A DNA stretch of 64,000 bases from Cyanobium sp. CZS48M (GTDB taxonomy: Bacteria; Cyanobacteriota; Cyanobacteriia; PCC-6307; Cyanobiaceae), in NCBI GenBank assembly GCA_030373145.1, contig JAUCZK010000002.1:62001-126000 (forward strand), in the 5' to 3' direction. Positions 7,742 to 17,432 of the stretch are shown here, one piece after another. Position 1 is the stretch's first letter. Every line of letters begins with the position of its first letter. A program made the translations under genes and the position numbers. Under the pieces are notes generated by a model. That model searched no databases. It was not told the DNA's origin and saw nothing but the letters and a program-made list of their open reading frames with translations.

Positions 7742-8957
7742 ACGGGTCAGCCGCCTCGGTCAGGGGGTCTTCGCCCGTAATGACCGCCGCAAGATTGCCT
7801 ACAGCGAGAGCCTGCTGAATCCTCAGCTGTCCGCCAGCCTGCCGCCGCTGCTGGATCTCTCCCTCGGCTCCACCGACCTGCCCCCACCGCCGGTGGCACT
7901 GGAGGCCATGGCCAAGGCTCTGCGGCAGCCCAGCAGCGCCTCCTACTGTCTCCATGGCGCCACCCTGCCGTTCCGAGAGGCGGTGGCGGCCTGGGCCCAG
8001 CGCCGCTTCGGCGTGACGGTTGACCCCGAGCGGGAGGTGCTGCTGCTGGTGGGGTCCCAGGAGGGCACGGCCCACCTGCCCCTGGCGGTGCTGAACCCCG
8101 GCAACTCCGCCTTGTTGCTGGACCCCTACTACCCCTCCCACCGCGGCGGGTTGCACCTGGCCTCGGCCCAAACCGAATTGCTGCCCCTGCGCGCCGATCA
8201 GGGCTGGCAGCCCCAGTTCGAGGCGATCCCTCCGTCCGCCTGGGATCAGCTGCGGCTGATGGTCCTCGGCTACCCCCACAACCCCACCGCCACGGTGGGT
8301 GAGCAGGGCTGGCTGGATCAGGCCGTGGCGCGGGCCCAGCGCCACGGCTTCGTGCTCGCCCACGACAATCCCTACGTGGATCTGGCCCTGGAGGGCGAGG
8401 CGCCGGCCCTGCTGCGCAACCCCCACTGGCGCAGCTGCGGCATCGAGTTCTTCTCCTTCTCCAAGAGCTGGTGCCTGGGGGGCTTCCGCCTGGCCTTCGC
8501 CATTGGCGCCGAGCCCCTGATCACCGCCCTGCGCCAGCTCAAGGGGGTGGTTGATTTCAACCAGTCCCTGGCCCTGCAGGCTGGCGCCATCGCTGCCCTG
8601 GAGCAGGCGCCCGAGTGGCCGGCAAAACTGCGGGAGGTGTACCGGCTGCGCCGTGACCGCATGGCGGCGGCCCTGGCGGCCCAGGGCTGGTCGCTGCGGC
8701 TCCCCTCGATGGCGCTCTACCTCTGGCTGGGCCTGCCGGAGGTGGCGAGGGCCCGGGGTCTGGATTCGGAGTCGTTCTGCGCGGCCCTGTTGGAGGCCAC
8801 CGGCGTGGCCCTGACCCCTGGCAACGGCTTCGGCCCCAGCGGCGAAGGCTGGATGCGGCTGGCGTTGGTGCACCCGGTGGAGGAGCTGGAGGCTGGCGCC
8901 GAGCGAATCGGCCAGTGGCTGCGCTGCCTCGATGGGGCCCTGAGTCCCAGCGGTTGA
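7728..8957 (+). CDS. class I/II PLP-dependent aminotransferase
   Basis: A 409-residue fold-type I aminotransferase. Visible PLP elements are GSQEGTAHL near residue 110, the YPHNPTATVG substrate/cofactor loop near 185, DNPYVDL near 215, and the Schiff-base lysine in FSKSWCLGGFRLAF near residue 245. It resembles aspartate/LL-diaminopimelate-type enzymes, but the substrate cannot be assigned. I chose the ATG at 7728 (MRISERVSRLG), which overlaps trxA by 14 bp; the longer frame at 7686 lies wholly inside trxA. Followed after 7 bp by the biotin ligase gene. Confidence 0.85.
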   Translation: MRISERVSRLGQGVFARNDRRKIAYSESLLNPQLSASLPPLLDLSLGSTDLPPPPVALEAMAKALRQPSSASYCLHGATLPFREAVAAWAQRRFGVTVDPEREVLLLVGSQEGTAHLPLAVLNPGNSALLLDPYYPSHRGGLHLASAQTELLPLRADQGWQPQFEAIPPSAWDQLRLMVLGYPHNPTATVGEQGWLDQAVARAQRHGFVLAHDNPYVDLALEGEAPALLRNPHWRSCGIEFFSFSKSWCLGGFRLAFAIGAEPLITALRQLKGVVDFNQSLALQAGAIAALEQAPEWPAKLREVYRLRRDRMAAALAAQGWSLRLPSMALYLWLGLPEVARARGLDSESFCAALLEATGVALTPGNGFGPSGEGWMRLALVHPVEELEAGAERIGQWLRCLDGALSPSG

Positions 8958-8964
8958 CCGTGCC

Positions 8965-9732
8965 GTGATCGGCCGGATTCAGGCGGCCCGGCTCCATGAG
9001 ACTGCCCTGCTGCCTCTGTCCCCAGCAGCTCCTGGGGTTCCACCGCTGCCCTGGCGGCTGCTGTGGTTGCCCTGCTGCGCCAGCACCGAGCAGAGCCTCC
9101 ACCAGGCCCTGGCCGGCGGCGCTCAGCCCCCGTTGGCCCTGCTGGCCGGCCGGCAGCGATTCGGCCATGGTCAGCGGAATCGCCCCTGGATCTCACCGCC
9201 CGGTGGGGTGTGGCTGAGCGCGGCCCTGCCCTGGCCTGAAGCGCCGGCCACCACTGCGGCGCTGGGGCTGGCGGTGGCCGTGGGCCTGTCCCTGCAGCTC
9301 GAAGCCCTCGGACTGGCCGTCCAGCTCAAGTGGCCCAACGATCTGCTGGTGGACGGTCGCAAGCTGGCGGGCCTGTTGCCGCGCCTGAGCCTGCGTGGTC
9401 CCTCGATTCGCCTTGCCCGGGTGGGGGTGGGTGTGAATGGTCGCAACCGGGTGCCGGTCGGGGCCATCAGCCTGCTGGAGGCCCTCGGGCGCCGCACCAG
9501 GGACAGCGACGTGTCGGCGCTGGCGGCTCGTGTGCTCGCCGCGCTGGAGTGGGCGGTGTTCCGCAGCACCAGCCCTGAGCTGGTGCGTGAGCTGGCGGAA
9601 CGCCGCCTGCTGGTGCCCTCCGAAGGGGTGACCTATCGCCAGGAGCGCTGGCAGGTGGAGGGCCTGAGCGTGGATGGCGCTCTGGTGCTCAGGCGGGCGG
9701 GGGAGCGGATCCTGCTGAGGCGAAGCTTCTGA
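8965..9732 (+). CDS. birA: biotin--[acetyl-CoA-carboxylase] ligase
   Basis: A 255-residue monofunctional biotin protein ligase that attaches biotin to the BCCP subunit of acetyl-CoA carboxylase. The KWPNDLLVDGRKLAGLL block (about residues 117-133) is the family signature. There is no N-terminal helix-turn-helix, so it is not a repressor. The biotinoyl-AMP loop, GRGRRGR in E. coli, reads GHGQRNR here before PW, so several loop positions differ. GTG at 8965 is the likely start. Confidence 0.87.
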   Translation: MIGRIQAARLHETALLPLSPAAPGVPPLPWRLLWLPCCASTEQSLHQALAGGAQPPLALLAGRQRFGHGQRNRPWISPPGGVWLSAALPWPEAPATTAALGLAVAVGLSLQLEALGLAVQLKWPNDLLVDGRKLAGLLPRLSLRGPSIRLARVGVGVNGRNRVPVGAISLLEALGRRTRDSDVSALAARVLAALEWAVFRSTSPELVRELAERRLLVPSEGVTYRQERWQVEGLSVDGALVLRRAGERILLRRSF

Positions 9733-9776
9733 CGGGCCGGGGTCAGTTGTGCGGCTGAACACCATGAAGGTTTCTT

Positions 9777-10991
9777 ATGCTCCTGAGACTGAATTCGGTT
9801 TTTCGTTTGCGTTGCAACCCCTGGCACTCACGCCTGCTGCTGGGCTCCCTGGTGCTGGCGTCAGCCCCCCTGAGCCTGGCCCAGTTGCGGCCACCCGCTG
9901 AGCTGGCGGCCCCCGGGGAGTCAGCCGCGCCGGTCGCCTCGCCTCTGCAGTCCGCGCCCCAGAGCCAGGCGCCGCCGGCCCTGGCCCCCCAGGCACCGGC
10001 TCCCCGCACCCTCTCGCCCCGCCTGGCCAACGATCCCCCGGCTCCGCTGAAGCCGAGCTTTGATCAGGTCCCCCAGGCCCGGCCCCGTCGCTTTGATCAG
10101 TCGCTTGACGACCTGGTGCGTCAGGGGGTCGTCACCCCTGCCGAGCGCAACCGGGTGCAGTCCAGCGGCGCCCTGCGGCCCGGTGAACTTCCAGCCCACC
10201 AGCAGGCCTGCAGTACTGGCGCCCTCTCCGAGCAGGAATGCCGCACCGGTGTGTCGGTGCGCTGGCGCGGCCGCAATCCCCTGCAGGAGGAGCGCCTCGA
10301 CAACGACGGCAAGGCCAGCGGAGCTCTGCTGGCTGGCATGGGCCGCCTCGGCAGCGATGGCGTACCCCTGCCGCCGATCACGGTGCCCGTCTCTGCTCTG
10401 CTCTCCGGCGCCGGCGGCAGTTTCCGCCTCAGTGATGTCTTCGGTGTCACCCCCCGCCCCGCTCCCTTGGTGGGCAATGGCAACCGGGGCCTGCTCTTCC
10501 CTCTGATCGGCTCGGCCGTCACCAGCAGTGGCTTCGGCTGGCGTCTGCACCCGGTGCTGGGCAGCTGGCTGATGCACGCCGGCAAGGATCTGGCCGCTCC
10601 GGAGGGCACCCCCGTGGTGGCCGCCCTCAGCGGGCGGGTGGTGAGCAGCGGCGTGGCCGGTGGCTACGGGCTGGCGGTGGAGATCGAGCACAGAAATCCC
10701 CTGCGCCGCACCCTCTACGGGCACCTCTCTGAGCTCTATGTCAAAGAGGGGGAACAGGTGAAGCAGGGCACCGTGATCGGCCGGGTGGGCAGCACCGGTC
10801 TGAGCACGGGTCCCCACCTCCATTTCGAATTGCGGCTGCCTGAGAATGGCGGCTGGGTGGCGGTGGACCCCGGCATGCTCGACCCCGGCGGAGCGACGGT
10901 TGCCGGTGGCCCCGATGCCATCGCCCTGTTGATGGGTCAGTTGTTGCAAAGCCTGGAGCGACCCGTGGCCCCGCTTCAGCAGCCCGGCTGA
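9777..10991 (+). CDS. M23 family peptidoglycan metallopeptidase
   Basis: A 404-residue exported protein. Residues 1-35 form a signal peptide (hydrophobic core LLLGSLVLASAPLSLA), followed by a proline/alanine-rich spacer. The C-terminal LytM/M23 domain shows the zinc ligands in HAGKDLAAPEG (H-x3-D) and GPHLHFELR (HxH), so it is probably an active peptidoglycan endopeptidase. An AAGG ribosome-binding site lies 6 nt before the ATG, one of the clearer Shine-Dalgarno sites here. It ends at a hairpin shared with the convergent ABC gene. Confidence 0.9.
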   Translation: MLLRLNSVFRLRCNPWHSRLLLGSLVLASAPLSLAQLRPPAELAAPGESAAPVASPLQSAPQSQAPPALAPQAPAPRTLSPRLANDPPAPLKPSFDQVPQARPRRFDQSLDDLVRQGVVTPAERNRVQSSGALRPGELPAHQQACSTGALSEQECRTGVSVRWRGRNPLQEERLDNDGKASGALLAGMGRLGSDGVPLPPITVPVSALLSGAGGSFRLSDVFGVTPRPAPLVGNGNRGLLFPLIGSAVTSSGFGWRLHPVLGSWLMHAGKDLAAPEGTPVVAALSGRVVSSGVAGGYGLAVEIEHRNPLRRTLYGHLSELYVKEGEQVKQGTVIGRVGSTGLSTGPHLHFELRLPENGGWVAVDPGMLDPGGATVAGGPDAIALLMGQLLQSLERPVAPLQQPG

Positions 10992-11013
10992 TCCTGAACC
11001 AAGGGCAGGATCA
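10989..11013. terminator. hairpin between two convergent genes
   Basis: Inverted repeat TGATCCTG/CAGGATCA with a 9-nt loop. Its arms contain the stop codons of both convergent genes (TGA at 10989 and the minus-strand TGA at 11011-11013). No U-run follows, so termination is a guess. Confidence 0.4.
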
Positions 11014-11742
11014 ATCGGCGATGTGGCCGTCGCGGAAATGCACCACCCGCTGGGCCCGCGCTGCAACGTCGTCTTCGTGGGTCACCAGCACCACCGTCAT
11101 CCCCTGACGGTGGAGGTCGTCGAAGATCTCCAGCACCTCCTGGGTGGTGTGGGAATCGAGGGCGCCGGTGGGCTCATCGGCCAGCAGCAGGGCCGGCTGG
11201 TTGATGATCGCCCTGGCCACGGCCACCCGCTGTTGCTGACCTCCTGAGAGCTCATTGGGCTTGTTGCGCAGCCTCTGCGCCAGTCCCACCCGCTCCAGGG
11301 CCTCCACGGCCCGCTCCCGGCGTTCCTTGGCCGGAATGCCGGCGTAGACCATCGGCAGGATCACATTGTCGAGGGCACTCATGTGCGGCAGCAGATGGAA
11401 CTGCTGGAACACGAAACCCAGACTGCGATTGCGCAGGTCCGCCAAGGCGTCGTCATCCAGCTGCTCCACGGGAATCCCCCGCAGGAGATAGCTGCCGGAG
11501 GTGGGCCGATCCAGGCAGCCGATGATGTTCATGGCCGTGCTTTTGCCCGAACCGGAGGTGCCCATCACCGCGAGGTAATCGCCCTGCTCCACCGTCAGGC
11601 AGAGGTCGTCGAGGGCCCGCACCTCGGTATCACCCGAGCCGTAGATCTTGCTGATGTGCTGCAGCTGCGCCACAGGTTCGCTTGCGCCCATCTGGCTGGT
11701 GTCGGGGCGAGAGGAGGTTGCCGGCGCGCTCTGGCCACTCAT
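11011..11742 (-). CDS. MacB/DevA-like ABC transporter ATPase
   Basis: A 243-residue ATPase of the MacB/LolD family: Walker [11 protein letters not shown]-loop [18 protein letters not shown], signature [14 protein letters not shown], Walker [13 protein letters not shown] and the H-loop VLVTHEDD. Such ATPases drive MacB-type permeases for lipoprotein, peptide or glycolipid export. No permease lies next to it; an HlyD-type adaptor occurs elsewhere in the window (53.5 kb). The ATG overlaps the ndhB stop as ATGA, so it is translated from the ndhB transcript. Confidence 0.88.
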   Translation of the reverse strand: MSGQSAPATSSRPDTSQMGASEPVAQLQHISKIYGSGDTEVRALDDLCLTVEQGDYLAVMGTSGSGKSTAMNIIGCLDRPTSGSYLLRGIPVEQLDDDALADLRNRSLGFVFQQFHLLPHMSALDNVILPMVYAGIPAKERRERAVEALERVGLAQRLRNKPNELSGGQQQRVAVARAIINQPALLLADEPTGALDSHTTQEVLEIFDDLHRQGMTVVLVTHEDDVAARAQRVVHFRDGHIAD

Positions 11743-13304
11743 CCCAGGGCCGCGGCAGCGGATTCACTGGCCGCGATGGCGTGCTGCAGCATCGGCGTTC
11801 CCGACACCGCGGCATTGGCCCAGGTGAAAAGGGGGTTGGAGAGGATGCCACCGACGGCGGTCACCAGCACGCAACCCACCAGGGCCGCCCGCAGGGGTTG
11901 CATGCCAGTGAGGCTCCAGCTGATCTCCGGGTAGGCCTTGACCACATCCGAGGCCTCCTGGGGCTCTTTCACCACCATCATCTTGATCACGGAGATGTAG
12001 TAGTAAATCGACACCACCGAGGTGATCAGGCCCACCACCACCAGCAGGTATTGCTGATCGGCCCAGCCGGCGAAGAAGAGATAGATCTTGCCGAAGAAGC
12101 CCAGCATCGGCGGGATTCCACCCAGGGAAAGCAGACAGAGGCTCAGCCCCAGGGTGATCAGCGGATCCTTCTGATAGAGGCCTGCGTAGTCGGAGATGCG
12201 GTCGCTGCCGGTGCGTAGTGAGAACAGAATGATGCAGGCGAAGGCGCCCAGGTTCATGAACAGATAGGCGGCCATGTAGAGCACCATCGCGGCGTAGCCG
12301 TCCTCGGTGCCGCAGACCAGCCCGATCATCACGAAGCCGGCCTGGCCGATGGAGCTGTAGGCCAGCATCCGCTTCATTGAGGTCTGGGCCAGGGCCACCA
12401 CGTTGCCCAGGGTCATGCTCAGGATCGCCAGCACGGTGAACAGCACCTTCCACTGGGCATCGAAGCTCTCGAAACAGCCCACCAGCAGGCGCAGGGCCAG
12501 GGCGAAGCCAGCGGCTTTCGAGCCCACCGAGAGGAACGCCACCACCGGAGTGGGTGAACCCTCGTAGACATCCGGGGTCCACTGGTGGAAGGGCACCGCC
12601 GCGATCTTGAAGGCCACCGTGGCCAGCACGAACACCAGGGCCAGAGCGGTGACCGGGGTGGCGCTGGTCTGAAGGGCCAGGCCCACCGCCTCCAGGCTGG
12701 TCTCACCACCGGTGAGGCCGTAGAGCAGCGAGGCGCCGTAGAGGAAAACAGCGGCGGCGGCTGAGCCCACCAGCAGGTACTTGAGGGCTGCCTCGCCGGA
12801 GCGCGCATCCCGCTTCATGTAGCCGGAGAGCAGGTAACTCGAGACCGAGAGGGTTTCCAGCGAGATGAAGATGCTCACCAGGTCGGTGGAGCCGCAGAGG
12901 AACATCGCCCCGAGGGTGGCCGCCAGCAGGATCGCGGCGTATTCCCCCACCGGCGTACCGCTGCGCTCCACGTAGCGCCAGCTGATCAGCAGGGAGAGGA
13001 GGGTGGAGGCGGCCACGACGCCGCGGAAGGCGATGGCCAGGTTGTCGGCCAGGAAAGAGCCCAGGAACGAAGGCTCCAGGGGGGCGTCCCATTGCAGGGC
13101 CAGCAGCACCAGCGCGGTGCCCAGGCCTCCGTAACAGATGGGAGGTACCCAGCGGCTGGCGGCCTCCTCGCCGGCGAGATCCACCAGCAGGCAGGCCAGC
13201 AGGGCCACCAGCACGGCGGTTTCCGGAGCGATGGCACCGGCGTTGAGCTGCAGGGCCGTGATGACCGGAGCTGCTCCACCGGTCAGGGCGCAAAACACCG
13301 TCAT
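11739..13304 (-). CDS. ndhB: NAD(P)H-quinone oxidoreductase subunit 2 (NdhB)
   Basis: A 521-residue membrane subunit of the photosynthetic NDH-1 complex, which takes electrons to plastoquinone in respiration and cyclic flow and pumps protons. The proton-channel core is clear: [39 protein letters not shown] and [14 protein letters not shown] chose the ATG at 13304, which gives a length normal for NdhB; the frame extends to 13418 but the extra residues look non-coding and overlap the topA promoter area. Divergent from topA. Confidence 0.94.
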   Translation of the reverse strand: MTVFCALTGGAAPVITALQLNAGAIAPETAVLVALLACLLVDLAGEEAASRWVPPICYGGLGTALVLLALQWDAPLEPSFLGSFLADNLAIAFRGVVAASTLLSLLISWRYVERSGTPVGEYAAILLAATLGAMFLCGSTDLVSIFISLETLSVSSYLLSGYMKRDARSGEAALKYLLVGSAAAAVFLYGASLLYGLTGGETSLEAVGLALQTSATPVTALALVFVLATVAFKIAAVPFHQWTPDVYEGSPTPVVAFLSVGSKAAGFALALRLLVGCFESFDAQWKVLFTVLAILSMTLGNVVALAQTSMKRMLAYSSIGQAGFVMIGLVCGTEDGYAAMVLYMAAYLFMNLGAFACIILFSLRTGSDRISDYAGLYQKDPLITLGLSLCLLSLGGIPPMLGFFGKIYLFFAGWADQQYLLVVVGLITSVVSIYYYISVIKMMVVKEPQEASDVVKAYPEISWSLTGMQPLRAALVGCVLVTAVGGILSNPLFTWANAAVSGTPMLQHAIAASESAAAALG

Positions 13305-13426
13305 CACTGGTCTATGGCAGGGCGTGATGCTGCGGACTGTAGCCGCGCTGGCAGGGCTTGTTTGTGGCCTTGTTCGGCAGGGTGGCCCCCCGATGCGATA
13401 AAGAGGGGACCGGTTCATGCCTGCCT

Positions 13427-16177
13427 GTGGCGCACACGCTGGTCATCGTTGAGAGCCCCACCAAGGCCCGCACCATCCGCGGTTATTTGCCGAAGGATTT
13501 CCGGGTCGAGGCGTCGATGGGACACGTGCGTGATCTGCCCAACAACGCCAGCGAGATTCCGGCGGCCCACAAGGGCGAGAAGTGGGCCAACCTCGGCGTC
13601 AATACGGCCAGCCAGTTCGAACCGCTCTACGTGGTTCCCAAAGACAAGAAAAAAGTGGTCAAGGAGCTGAAGGAGGCCCTCAAGGGGGCCGATCAGCTGC
13701 TGCTGGCCACGGACGAGGACCGGGAGGGGGAGAGCATCAGCTGGCACCTGCAGCAGCTGCTGAACCCCAAGGTGCCCGTCAAGCGGATGGTGTTCCACGA
13801 GATCACCAAGGAGGCGATCAGCCGCGCCCTCCAGGAGACCCGCGATCTGGACATGGAGCTGGTCCATGCCCAGGAAACCCGCCGCATCCTCGATCGGCTC
13901 GTGGGCTACACCCTCTCGCCGCTGCTCTGGAAGAAGGTGGCCTGGGGCCTCTCCGCCGGCCGGGTCCAGTCGGTGGCAGTGCGTTTGCTGGTGCAGCGGG
14001 AGCGGGCCCGCCGGGCCTTCCGCAGCGGCTCCTACTGGGATCTCAAGGCCCGCCTGGAGCACCAGGGCACGGGCTTCGACGCCAAGCTCACCCATGTGGC
14101 TGGCGAGAAGATCGCCGGCGGGTCTGATTTCGACGAAACCACCGGCGCCCTCAAGGCCGGCAGCAAGGTGCGCCTGCTGGAGGAATCGGAAGCCCGCAGC
14201 CTGCGCGAGACGGTGCTCAGCCAGCCCTGGCGGGTGGCGGAGGTGGAGGCCAAGCCCACCACGCGCAAGCCGGTGCCGCCCTTCACCACCAGCACCCTGC
14301 AGCAGGAGGCCAACCGCAAGTTGCGTCTCTCGGCCCGCGACACCATGCGCACCGCCCAGGGGCTCTATGAGCGCGGCTTCATCACCTACATGCGCACCGA
14401 CTCGGTGCACCTCTCCGACCAGGCCATCAATGCGGCCCGCTCCTGCGTCAGCGAGAAGTACGGCAAGGACTACCTGAGCCCGGCCCCGCGCCAATTCACC
14501 ACCAAGGCTCGCAACGCCCAGGAGGCCCACGAGGCGATCCGCCCCTCCGGCGACGCCTTCCGCACCCCCCGTGACACGGGCCTCGACGGCAAGGATCTGG
14601 CCCTCTACGAGTTGATCTGGAAGCGCACGGTGGCGTCCCAGATGGCCGAAGCGCGGCTGACGATGCTGAGCGTGGAACTGCAGGTGGCGGAGGCCAGCTT
14701 CCGCGCCAGCGGCAAGCGCATCGACTTTCCCGGCTTCTTCCGGGCCTACGTGGAGGGCAGCGACGATCCCGACGCCGCCCTCGAAGGCCAGGAGGTGCTG
14801 CTGCCCTCCCTCGCCGTGGACGATCGGCCGGCCTGCGCCGGGGTGGAAGCCCTCGGCCACCAGACCCAGCCCCCGGCGCGCTATAGCGAGGCCGCTCTGG
14901 TGAAGATGCTGGAGAAGGAAGGCATCGGCCGACCCTCCACCTACGCCAGCATCATCGGCACGATCGTGGATCGCGGATACGCCACCCTCGGCGGCAATGC
15001 CCTCACCCCCAGCTTCACGGCCTTCGCCGTGACCGCCCTGCTGGAGGGCCACTTCCCCGACCTGGTGGACACCAGTTTCACGGCCCGGATGGAGTCAAGC
15101 CTCGATGAGATCTCCACCGGCAAGCTGGAGTGGCTCCCGTACCTCACCGGCTTCTACAAGGGTGAGAAGGGCCTGGAAACTCAGGTGCAGCAGCGGGAGG
15201 ACGACATCGACCCCACCGTTTCACGCACGATCGTGCTGGAGGGTCTCCCCTGTGTGGTGCGGATCGGCCGCTTCGGCGCCTACCTGGAAGCCAAGAAGGT
15301 GGGCGACGACGGCAGCGAAGAGCTGATCAAGGCCACCCTGCCCCAGGAGATCACCCCCGGAGAACTCGACGGCGAACAGGCCGAGCTGATCCTGCGCCAG
15401 AAGAGCGAGGGGCCGGAATCGATCGGCGTCGATCCGGACACCGGCGAGGCCATCTACCTGCTCTTCGGTCAGTACGGGCCCTATCTGCAGCGGGGCCAGG
15501 CGAGCGATGAGGTCCCCAAGCCCAAACGGGCCTCCCTCCCCAAGGGCCTCAAGCCCGATGAAATCAGTCTTGAGGATGCCCTCGGTCTGCTGCGCCTGCC
15601 ACGGCTGCTGGGGGAACACCCCGAGGGCGGCAAGGTGCAGGCGGGTCTGGGGCGGTTCGGCCCCTATGTGGTGCACGACAAGGGCAAGGGCGAAAAGGAT
15701 TACCGCTCGCTTAAGGCCGAGGACGATGTGCTGGTGGTGGACCTCTCGCGGGCCCTGGAGCTGCTGGCCATGCCCAAGCGCGGTCGGGGCGGGCGCACCG
15801 CCCTGAAGGATCTGGGCACCCCCGAGGGAGCGAGCGAAGCCATCCAGGTTTTTGATGGCCCCTACGGCCTCTACGTGAAGCAGGGCAAGGTCAATGCCTC
15901 CCTGCCCGAGGGGATGGGTGCCGAGGCCATCACCATCGAGCAGGCGGTGGAATTGCTGGCGGCCAAGGCCGCCAGCGGCAAGGGCAAGACCACCAAGGCT
16001 GGTGCGACGAAAACCGCCGCCAGCAAAGCGGCCGCCAGCACCACTGCGAAGGCCAAGCCCAAGGCACAGCCGAAGGCCAAAGCCGACGCCGCCAGCAAGC
16101 CCAAGATCCCCTCCACCACCAAGACCGGCCGCCCCAGGGCCAGCGCGGTTCGGATCATCCAGGCCGGCTCGGGCTGA
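13427..16177 (+). CDS. topA: DNA topoisomerase I
   Basis: A 916-residue type IA topoisomerase that relaxes negative supercoils. The Toprim domain opens with [19 protein letters not shown] and includes DEDREGE; the catalytic tyrosine is in [14 protein letters not shown] at about residue 321. Instead of zinc fingers the C-terminal third has repeats of the GRFGxY/GPYGxY type (for example [37 protein letters not shown]). The last 70 or so residues are a lysine/alanine/proline tail resembling histone H1. GTG 13427 is the start implied by homology. The stop overlaps the next ATG as TGATG. Confidence 0.95.
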   Translation: MAHTLVIVESPTKARTIRGYLPKDFRVEASMGHVRDLPNNASEIPAAHKGEKWANLGVNTASQFEPLYVVPKDKKKVVKELKEALKGADQLLLATDEDREGESISWHLQQLLNPKVPVKRMVFHEITKEAISRALQETRDLDMELVHAQETRRILDRLVGYTLSPLLWKKVAWGLSAGRVQSVAVRLLVQRERARRAFRSGSYWDLKARLEHQGTGFDAKLTHVAGEKIAGGSDFDETTGALKAGSKVRLLEESEARSLRETVLSQPWRVAEVEAKPTTRKPVPPFTTSTLQQEANRKLRLSARDTMRTAQGLYERGFITYMRTDSVHLSDQAINAARSCVSEKYGKDYLSPAPRQFTTKARNAQEAHEAIRPSGDAFRTPRDTGLDGKDLALYELIWKRTVASQMAEARLTMLSVELQVAEASFRASGKRIDFPGFFRAYVEGSDDPDAALEGQEVLLPSLAVDDRPACAGVEALGHQTQPPARYSEAALVKMLEKEGIGRPSTYASIIGTIVDRGYATLGGNALTPSFTAFAVTALLEGHFPDLVDTSFTARMESSLDEISTGKLEWLPYLTGFYKGEKGLETQVQQREDDIDPTVSRTIVLEGLPCVVRIGRFGAYLEAKKVGDDGSEELIKATLPQEITPGELDGEQAELILRQKSEGPESIGVDPDTGEAIYLLFGQYGPYLQRGQASDEVPKPKRASLPKGLKPDEISLEDALGLLRLPRLLGEHPEGGKVQAGLGRFGPYVVHDKGKGEKDYRSLKAEDDVLVVDLSRALELLAMPKRGRGGRTALKDLGTPEGASEAIQVFDGPYGLYVKQGKVNASLPEGMGAEAITIEQAVELLAAKAASGKGKTTKAGATKTAASKAAASTTAKAKPKAQPKAKADAASKPKIPSTTKTGRPRASAVRIIQAGSG

Positions 16178-16722
16178 TGGCCCGCCCCCTCGCCCGTGGG
16201 CTGAGCCAGGTGGGCCTGGTGGCCTTTCTGCTCGCCGCCCTGGCCGGTTGCACTGATACCCCCCTGGGTGAGCGCCTCGCCGGCAGCTTCGGCGCCCCGG
16301 CCACGCCAGCCGCCGGGGCCGGGGCCACCCCCGGAGCAGCGGCGCCCGGCCCCGCACCTGCATCGGGCACCGCACCTGCGCCCGCCACGGCCTCCGCCTC
16401 GCCGGCGTCTCCGGCCCCGCCCAACGCTGACGCAGCGGCCAAGCCTGGTGGGGCTGCCGCCGCCAAGCCCCCTGGAGCCGGTGCCGCCAAGCCCGCTGGG
16501 GAGACTGCCTCCAAGCCGGCGAAGCCAGCCGCCGCTTCCGCCGCCTACCGGATCACCATCAAGCTGCCCGGGGCTGACCCCTCGGCTCCGGCCGAAGTGG
16601 TCACCGAGGCCCTGCGGGCCGCTGGGGTGAGCTTCGAAGTGGAGACGATCGAGCGCATGCCTTCCGCTGGCGGCGCTGGCACGGCGGCCCCGACCTCCAG
16701 CCCCGCCCCGGCCCCCCGCTGA
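16177..16722 (+). CDS. putative lipoprotein with Ala/Pro linker
   Basis: A 181-residue protein I do not recognise. Residues 1-25 are a signal peptide ending in the lipobox LAGC, so Cys25 should be lipidated. Residues about 40-120 are a low-complexity alanine/proline/glycine linker. A small globular segment follows (YRITIKLPGADPSAPAEVVTEALRAAG in parts, about residues 122-160), then another Pro/Ala tail. The ATG shares one base with the topA stop (TGATG), so it is translationally coupled to topA. Role unknown; the design (lipid anchor, flexible spacer, small domain) fits an envelope-reach protein. Confidence 0.72.
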   Translation: MARPLARGLSQVGLVAFLLAALAGCTDTPLGERLAGSFGAPATPAAGAGATPGAAAPGPAPASGTAPAPATASASPASPAPPNADAAAKPGGAAAAKPPGAGAAKPAGETASKPAKPAAASAAYRITIKLPGADPSAPAEVVTEALRAAGVSFEVETIERMPSAGGAGTAAPTSSPAPAPR

Positions 16723-16733
16723 GCCCCGCTGCG

Positions 16734-17426
16734 ATGCCACCGTCGATGCCTCCGCCGTCCCCCCCCCCAACTCCCAAGACCGCCAACACCAGCCTCAGCC
16801 GCCGCCAGGCCCGCCAGTTGGTCGAAACCGCCTATCTGGCCTCCGCCACCGCCCTGCTCTGGGCGGGCCTCTACTACCTGCCGGTGGGCGGGGCCCTGTT
16901 CCGGCTGGCGCTGCCCCTGCCCCTGGCCCTGCTGCAGGTGCGTCAGGGCTGGCGGCCCGGCTGGGAGGGCGCGGTGGTGACATCGCTGCTGCTGGTGGCG
17001 TTGATGGGGCCGATCCGGGGCCCGCTGGTGCTCTTCCCCTACGGACTGCTGGCCCTGTGGCTGGGCTGGGGCTGGGCAGAGCGCCGCAGCTGGTGGCTCA
17101 CCTGGAGCGTGGGCCTGTTGATCGGCAGTGCCGGCTTCCTGGTGCGGGTGGCGGTGCTCTCGCTGCTGCTGGGGGAGAACCTCTGGGTGCTGATCACCGC
17201 CGCCGCCGCCGGCGTGCTGGAGCGCCTCAGCTCCCTGCTCAACCTGGGGGTCGGCCCCGACCTGCTGCAGGTGCAGCTGATGGCCCTGACCCTGGTGCTG
17301 GTCCAGAACCTGATCTATGTGCTGGCCCTGCATGCCGTGGCCTACTGGATCTTTCCGCGGCTGCAGGCGCCCATCAGCGAGCCACCGCCCCAGCTGCGGT
17401 CGCTGGTGGCGCTCGATCCCCTCTGA
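16734..17426 (+). CDS. DUF2232 membrane protein
   Basis: A 230-residue protein with a proline-rich N-terminus (residues 1-20) and six or so hydrophobic helices, matching the DUF2232 family that resembles the S-component-like or YybS-type membrane proteins. FRLALPLPLALLQVRQGWR and GPIRGPLVLFPYGLLAL are typical parts. The substrate or partner is unknown. It lies 11 bp after the lipoprotein gene and 6 bp before the CobT-like gene. Confidence 0.75.
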   Translation: MPPSMPPPSPPPTPKTANTSLSRRQARQLVETAYLASATALLWAGLYYLPVGGALFRLALPLPLALLQVRQGWRPGWEGAVVTSLLLVALMGPIRGPLVLFPYGLLALWLGWGWAERRSWWLTWSVGLLIGSAGFLVRVAVLSLLLGENLWVLITAAAAGVLERLSSLLNLGVGPDLLQVQLMALTLVLVQNLIYVLALHAVAYWIFPRLQAPISEPPPQLRSLVALDPL

Positions 17427-17432
17427 ATTCCC

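Noticed and set aside
13415-15052. 545-codon frame opposite topA
   Set aside because: Antisense shadow of a strongly conserved gene; no recognisable domain.
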